Positions 5,531 through 9,298 of a DNA stretch of 9,298 nucleotides are shown here, piece after piece. The notes under the pieces are model-generated. The model was not told the origin of the DNA. It ran no database searches and saw nothing but the letters and a program-made list of their open reading frames with translations. The DNA is from UBA4416 sp046345275. GTDB taxonomy: Bacteria; Bacteroidota; Bacteroidia; B-17B0; Aurantibacillaceae. Location of the stretch: positions 1 through 9,298 of the forward strand of contig JBKDJY010000073.1 in assembly GCA_046345275.1 (NCBI GenBank). The letters run 5' to 3'. The position numbers were made by a program, and so were the translations under genes. Position 1 is the first letter of the stretch, and each line of letters starts with the position of its first letter.

Positions 5531-7453
5531 TTAATAGGTCCCTCCGACTTTCCTTGTGTTTAATAGCTTATTTTTAGAAATAGGTAAATTTTCAGGAGGA
5601 GCTTCAAATATAATTTGTTCATTTAAAGATTTAATAAAAGCAATCAGTTTATTTTTGTCATCAGGTGAAAGATGTAATGAATCTGCGCTTAATGTTTGAT
5701 TATTTACGATAAGTCCTCTACCTGCACCACCGCCTGCATTATAAAAATCAATCACTTGTTTTAAATCTTCAAATACGCCATTGTGCATATAAGGTTTTGT
5801 ATGCTCAGCATTTCTAACAGAACCTGTCCTGAATGCATACAAAGATTCATCGGCTGGATTGATATAATATCTTCCACTATCAAGATCCAATTTTTTAAAT
5901 GTGCTATCAAATGGCACTCCTAGTACTTCAAATTCTGAACTAACATAAGGTGGTTTAACGCCATTAAACTGAGGAACAAAATGACAAGTTGCGCATTGCG
6001 CTTTTGTCATAAATAAATTAAATCCTTGCTTTACTGAAATATCCACATTTCTATTTTCATTCATGGCATTATCAAAAGGAGAATAGTAATTACTGAATTT
6101 GCTGTAATAAAAAGTAATTGCAGAAACGAGATGGTCAAACGTAATGTCTTCTTCTTGCGGAGTATATTTCAAAAACTTTTTAAACGCGCTTTTATACTCA
6201 TTACAACTTAATACTTTTTGTAAAATTTCTTTTTCATTACTTCCTAGCTCTTTTGGGTTACATATAACCGCTTTTGCTTGATCTTGTAGAGAAATATGCT
6301 TACCGTCCATCATGATTAAATGATTAAACCCAACATTGATAAGCGATGGAGTATTTCTCGTTAGAAAATCGCTGTGATTAAACTGAATAGAAGTAGCCAT
6401 TAAAGTATCTGTAAAAAATGCACTTCCTTTATGACATGATGCGCAGCTTCTGGAGTTATTGCCAGATAAAATAGGGTCATAAAAAAGCAGCTTCCCTATT
6501 CTATCAATCTCAGCAAGTGTTTCATCATCATTGACATGTATAAAAATCCCCTTAGAGTTTTGTCCAGTGTAAAGCTTTTTATCAAATAAAGAATTGCAAT
6601 TATTATTTAGTGTATAATCAACAACGCTTCTCGAACCAACTTTATATTCCCTTATCAATTTTTGATTTAGTGAAAATAAAGGATTCACAAATTCTTTTAT
6701 AAAAGTGAAATTATCAAACTGAGAATAATGTGTTGATTGAGAATTAACAAAAGCCCTAGTTTTATTGAATAACAAAAGGTACTCATTCGACAAAGGCTTA
6801 TTTGGAAAGCTTTCATTGTAGGATTGATAAATGTTGCCAACATGATTGAGCATTGAACGGAGCTCTGGGATTACATTTGATGTATCAGGACATTCAAAAC
6901 CCGTTGTATAAATAGCGGCAAGATTTAACAAAAATAGACGGTTGCATAAAAAAAAGTGATGGTAGGTTTTTAAATTTTTGGTTATTGAATCTGCTTTATA
7001 CGCTTCTGTTGCGTGAATAGAAGTTTGTATTAGATTTAATAATGTTTTCTTATCAATTTCAACCTCTTCCAAATATAAAGCAGCCAGGGTTAATCCAGCA
7101 CCTTCTCTTTTATATGGTTTCTCAAATTTTTCGAATACCTCTGTTTCCCACTCTACTGGTAATGGTCCATTAATTGAGTGGTAAGCTATCGGGTTTAAAT
7201 AACGAAACCAAAAATCAATCCATTTTAATTTTATTCTTGTTGCACTGAGTTGTTTTTTAATGTCTAATATCGCCTGTTCTGAAAAATCTTTTTTACTTTC
7301 TATTAATTTAATAAGTGTGTATTGTTCAGTTTGAAAATCGTTAATACCTATGTTGTAAATATTATAATAAGATGAGTCATTACTATCTAATGTCATACTC
7401 ATCAATCCAGTAAGAGAAAAGAGAATAAAAACAACAAATTTTAATTTGAACAT
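5531..7453 (-). CDS. Di-heme cytochrome c peroxidase / MauG-like protein with a long N-terminal domain
   Basis: This is a periplasmic di-heme protein of the CcpA/MauG superfamily. Members reduce hydrogen peroxide or oxidise protein substrates; which one applies here is unknown. With the ATG at 7453 it has 640 residues; the TTG at 7462 would add only three and is less likely. A signal peptide covers about 1-20 (MFKLKFVVFILFSLTGLMS). A helical N-terminal region of roughly 280 residues follows, with the marker SINGPLPVEWE near 93-103. Haem sites are CASCH (337-341) and CATCH (487-491). Other family landmarks are LLFYDPILSG before the first haem, RNTPSLINV (366-374), KPYMHNGVF with probable ligand Met556, and FYNAGGG (570-576). 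It heads an operon with the monoheme gene downstream. Its promoter region at 7454-7845 has no clear -7 element facing this way. Confidence 0.88.
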   Translation of the reverse strand: MFKLKFVVFILFSLTGLMSMTLDSNDSSYYNIYNIGINDFQTEQYTLIKLIESKKDFSEQAILDIKKQLSATRIKLKWIDFWFRYLNPIAYHSINGPLPVEWETEVFEKFEKPYKREGAGLTLAALYLEEVEIDKKTLLNLIQTSIHATEAYKADSITKNLKTYHHFFLCNRLFLLNLAAIYTTGFECPDTSNVIPELRSMLNHVGNIYQSYNESFPNKPLSNEYLLLFNKTRAFVNSQSTHYSQFDNFTFIKEFVNPLFSLNQKLIREYKVGSRSVVDYTLNNNCNSLFDKKLYTGQNSKGIFIHVNDDETLAEIDRIGKLLFYDPILSGNNSRSCASCHKGSAFFTDTLMATSIQFNHSDFLTRNTPSLINVGFNHLIMMDGKHISLQDQAKAVICNPKELGSNEKEILQKVLSCNEYKSAFKKFLKYTPQEEDITFDHLVSAITFYYSKFSNYYSPFDNAMNENRNVDISVKQGFNLFMTKAQCATCHFVPQFNGVKPPYVSSEFEVLGVPFDSTFKKLDLDSGRYYINPADESLYAFRTGSVRNAEHTKPYMHNGVFEDLKQVIDFYNAGGGAGRGLIVNNQTLSADSLHLSPDDKNKLIAFIKSLNEQIIFEAPPENLPISKNKLLNTRKVGGTY

Positions 7454-7845
7454 TACTTTCAATTTTGAAGTAGGGCTGAAAATAATTAGAAGTTATGGTT
7501 TTTAGTTTACGAAAAGATTATTTAATTGTTAAGTATCGTATCATCTTCAACTGTTTGATTTTGAAATTCTCCTATGAGCAAATCTATTTTTTTATTGTAG
7601 TCATTTGATCAACGTTATGACAGAAAATAAAAAAATAGGGTAATTAAAAAATTATTTTAGCAACTAAACATGAAAGAAATAATTATTAGATCGAACTTTG
7701 CTTCAATTTTTTTTGATTCTTTAGTTCACCCATTTTATATGAAAACAAGCTTTTGGGGTGATAGAAGCCAAAGATATTAAAATAAATATTTTTAGGGGTG
7801 TTCTTTTTTCATTTGTTATATTTGTATAACGGTTAACAATTTAAA
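7454..7845. other. Divergent intergenic region
   Basis: This 392-nt gap separates the leftward peroxidase operon from the rightward CNNM gene. It holds a good rightward promoter near its right end (7815-7830), two copies of GGGGTG 40 nt apart (7755-7760 and 7795-7800), and a 36-codon rightward ORF from the ATG at 7670 (MKEIIIRSNF...) that I do not trust. No TAnnTTTG match that suits the peroxidase start was found. Nothing else was seen. Confidence 0.5.
7815..7830 (+). promoter_or_regulatory. -7 promoter element inside a perfect dyad
   Basis: TATATTTG at 7817-7824 is a full match to the Bacteroidota -7 consensus TAnnTTTG. It is framed by the perfect inverted repeat GTTATA (7815-7820) and TATAAC (7825-7830) around TTTG. 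Start of transcription near 7831 would give a leader of about 15 nt to the ATG at 7846. A -33 element is weak: TTTA at 7791-7794. The dyad is well placed for a repressor that blocks the promoter. Confidence 0.55.
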
Positions 7846-9138
7846 ATGATTGATATTCTTCTTACTTTTTTACTTGTACTTTTAAACGGATATTTTGTGG
7901 CAGCTGAATTTGCTTTAGTTAAAGTTAGAAACTCTCAAATTGATTTGCTCGTCCAAAAAGGAAGTAGTCGCGCCAAAATAACACAACAATTACTTCAAAA
8001 ATTAGATGCCTATTTATCTGCTTCGCAGCTTGGTATTACATTGGCCAGTTTAGGATTAGGTGCTTATGGCGAACATGTGATGAGTAATGTTGTAAGTAAA
8101 GCATTTACCAACCTTAACGTTTCTGCTAATGAACATTTTGTAACCGTACCAATTGCATTTACGCTCATTACTTTTTTACACATTACTTTAGGGGAACAAG
8201 TCCCTAAAATGTTTGGCATAAAGTATTCAATAGAAACGGCTCTGTTTATTGCGTGGCCACTAAAAATTTTCTACTTTGTGTTTTCTCCTTTTATTTGGTT
8301 ATTGAACAAATCATCAAACATCATTTTAAGAGTTTTAGGCATAAAAAAAGTTGGTGAAGATGACGTACACACCGAAGAGGAATTAAGAATGATTTTGACA
8401 GAAAGTGAAGAGGGTGGCGCCATAAAACCCAGTGAAAACGAATTGATACAGAATGTATTTGATTTTGATGATCGAATTATAAAGCAAATTATGGTTCCTC
8501 AAAACCGTATTTCTGCCTTAAATGTTGAATTAGGCCATACCAACATCATTAAAAAAGTTATTGAAGAAGGCTATTCCAGATTACCTGTTTATATTGGAGA
8601 TATTGACAATGTAATAGGAATTATTCATTCCAAAGATATCTTAAAAGCAGTGATTGATAACAAATTTAAAAGCATCCGAGATATCATGCGACCTGCACAT
8701 TTTATTCCAGAAAGTATGCACGTCAATAATTTATTGCGTGATTTTCAAAAACTTCACATTCAAATGGCAATTGTAACAAACGAATTTGGGGCAACTGCTG
8801 GTGTGGTAACCATGGAAGATATTATTGAAGAATTGGTAGGAGAAATTCAGGATGAACATGACGAAGAAAAACCAATTGTTGAGAAAAAGAGTGAAACTGA
8901 ATATGTCGTGAATGCCCATAGCAGCATTGGCGATGTAAATCAAGCTTTACCGATGTCGCTCAGTGAAAGTCAAAAATATGAAACAGTATCAGGCTTAATA
9001 AATTTTTTGTGGGGAAGAATTCCAGCAGTTAATGAAAAAAGAAATTACGAAGGTTATCAAATTACCATCTTACAGCGCAAAAAACAAACAGTAGAAAGCG
9101 TAAAACTTAAAATTTTAGAGGCTAATAAAGTTGAATAA
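7846..9138 (+). CDS. CNNM/CorC-HlyC family membrane protein (probable divalent-cation transporter)
   Basis: This is a 430-residue inner-membrane protein of the family once called hemolysin-like. Relatives export Mg2+ or Co2+, and some control cation homeostasis; the substrate here is unproven. The N-terminal transmembrane DUF21 domain covers about 1-185. It includes LLNGYFVAAEFALVKVR (12-28), SASQLGITLASLGLGAYGE (58-76) and the landmark GEQVPK (116-121), with membrane stretches near 1-25, 57-78, 97-115 and 132-153. The linker TEEELRMILTESEEGG (176-191) leads to two CBS domains at about 212-273 (MVPQNRISAL to IIHSKDILK) and 278-335 (FGATAGVVTMEDIIEELVGEI in the second). A C-terminal CorC_HlyC domain occupies about 350-427. 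It is complete and of usual length. It stands alone on this strand, with its own promoter 15-30 nt upstream. Confidence 0.93.
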   Translation: MIDILLTFLLVLLNGYFVAAEFALVKVRNSQIDLLVQKGSSRAKITQQLLQKLDAYLSASQLGITLASLGLGAYGEHVMSNVVSKAFTNLNVSANEHFVTVPIAFTLITFLHITLGEQVPKMFGIKYSIETALFIAWPLKIFYFVFSPFIWLLNKSSNIILRVLGIKKVGEDDVHTEEELRMILTESEEGGAIKPSENELIQNVFDFDDRIIKQIMVPQNRISALNVELGHTNIIKKVIEEGYSRLPVYIGDIDNVIGIIHSKDILKAVIDNKFKSIRDIMRPAHFIPESMHVNNLLRDFQKLHIQMAIVTNEFGATAGVVTMEDIIEELVGEIQDEHDEEKPIVEKKSETEYVVNAHSSIGDVNQALPMSLSESQKYETVSGLINFLWGRIPAVNEKRNYEGYQITILQRKKQTVESVKLKILEANKVE

Positions 9139-9141
9139 ATT

Positions 9142-9279
9142 TTAGATTTTAATGATATAAATAGTATCAGCAAGAAAACTCAAAAACATCAATAGAATCA
9201 ATACTTTTGAACACTTTATTAAGTTGGATGTGTTAGTAAAAATATTGATTTCATTGACGAATGTTGATTTATATGACAT
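9142..9279 (-). CDS. Doubtful small leftward ORF with one hydrophobic segment
   Basis: On the minus strand a frame is open from the right edge to a TAA at 9142-9144. From the ATG at 9277-9279 it would encode 45 residues, polar at first (MSYKSTFVNEINIF) and then with one hydrophobic stretch (VLILLMFLSFLADTIYII). It converges with the CNNM gene, whose stop is 3 nt beyond it. It could be the end of a longer gene entering from the right, since no stop occurs before the edge, or a chance frame. No family is recognised. Confidence 0.18.
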   Translation of the reverse strand: MSYKSTFVNEINIFTNTSNLIKCSKVLILLMFLSFLADTIYIIKI

Positions 9280-9287
9280 ACATTCGT
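9257..9287. repeat. 8-bp inverted repeat near the right edge
   Basis: ACGAATGT at 9257-9264 is a perfect inverted match to ACATTCGT at 9280-9287, with a 15-nt spacer. Neither strand has a T-run after it, so it is not a clear terminator of the CNNM gene. It could be a regulatory dyad for a gene starting beyond the window. Confidence 0.35.
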
Positions 9288-9298
9288 AAAAACATATG

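Noticed and set aside
7454..7462. TTG at 7460-7462 as start of the di-heme peroxidase
   Set aside because: It adds only three residues ahead of an ATG that opens a normal signal peptide, so the ATG at 7453 is preferred.
7670..7780. Rightward 36-codon ORF starting MKEIIIRSNF
   Set aside because: It has an ATG but no family resemblance, and only a poor promoter-like sequence 10 nt upstream; such frames are common in AT-rich spacers.

Overview
The window looks like chromosomal DNA of a member of the Bacteroidota. It is very AT-rich. It carries an outer-membrane beta-barrel gene with a carboxypeptidase-regulatory-like N-terminus next to a GLPGLI-family gene, a pairing typical of that phylum. Several gene starts are preceded by sequences resembling the Bacteroidota -7 promoter element TAnnTTTG, and there are no clear Shine-Dalgarno sites. 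I cannot name a genus.

Layout. Positions 1-139 may be the end of an insertion sequence: 13 codons of a leftward reading frame resemble the N-terminus of ISAs1-type transposases, and a CAGGGC-type end lies at 139. Positions 140-430 are non-coding and hold two notable inverted repeats. Then come a type I glyceraldehyde-3-phosphate dehydrogenase gene (431-1429, +) and an outer-membrane beta-barrel gene of the TonB-receptor-like class (1510-4254, +), which one in-frame TAA at 3574 splits into two ORFs. A GLPGLI-family secreted protein gene (4244-4969, +) overlaps its end by 11 nt. On the opposite strand and convergent lie a two-gene operon for c-type cytochromes: a large di-heme cytochrome c peroxidase/MauG-like protein (7453-5531, -) and a small monoheme cytochrome (5526-5149, -), 4 nt apart. 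A 392-nt divergent intergenic region follows. It ends in a promoter embedded in a perfect dyad, then a CNNM/CorC-HlyC family membrane transporter gene (7846-9138, +). The last 160 nt hold a dyad and a doubtful small leftward ORF.

How the genes work together. GAPDH is glycolytic and the CNNM protein is probably for divalent cations; neither has an obvious link to its neighbours. The barrel protein and GLPGLI protein probably form one cell-envelope operon of unknown substrate. The peroxidase and small cytochrome probably form one periplasmic redox unit, with the small cytochrome a candidate electron partner.

I see no convincing new defence or mobile system. The most notable points are the premature stop that splits an otherwise intact beta-barrel gene in a single frame, the putative insertion-sequence end at the left edge, and several inverted repeats placed at promoters or start codons. 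There are no tRNA, rRNA or CRISPR features that I can recognise.
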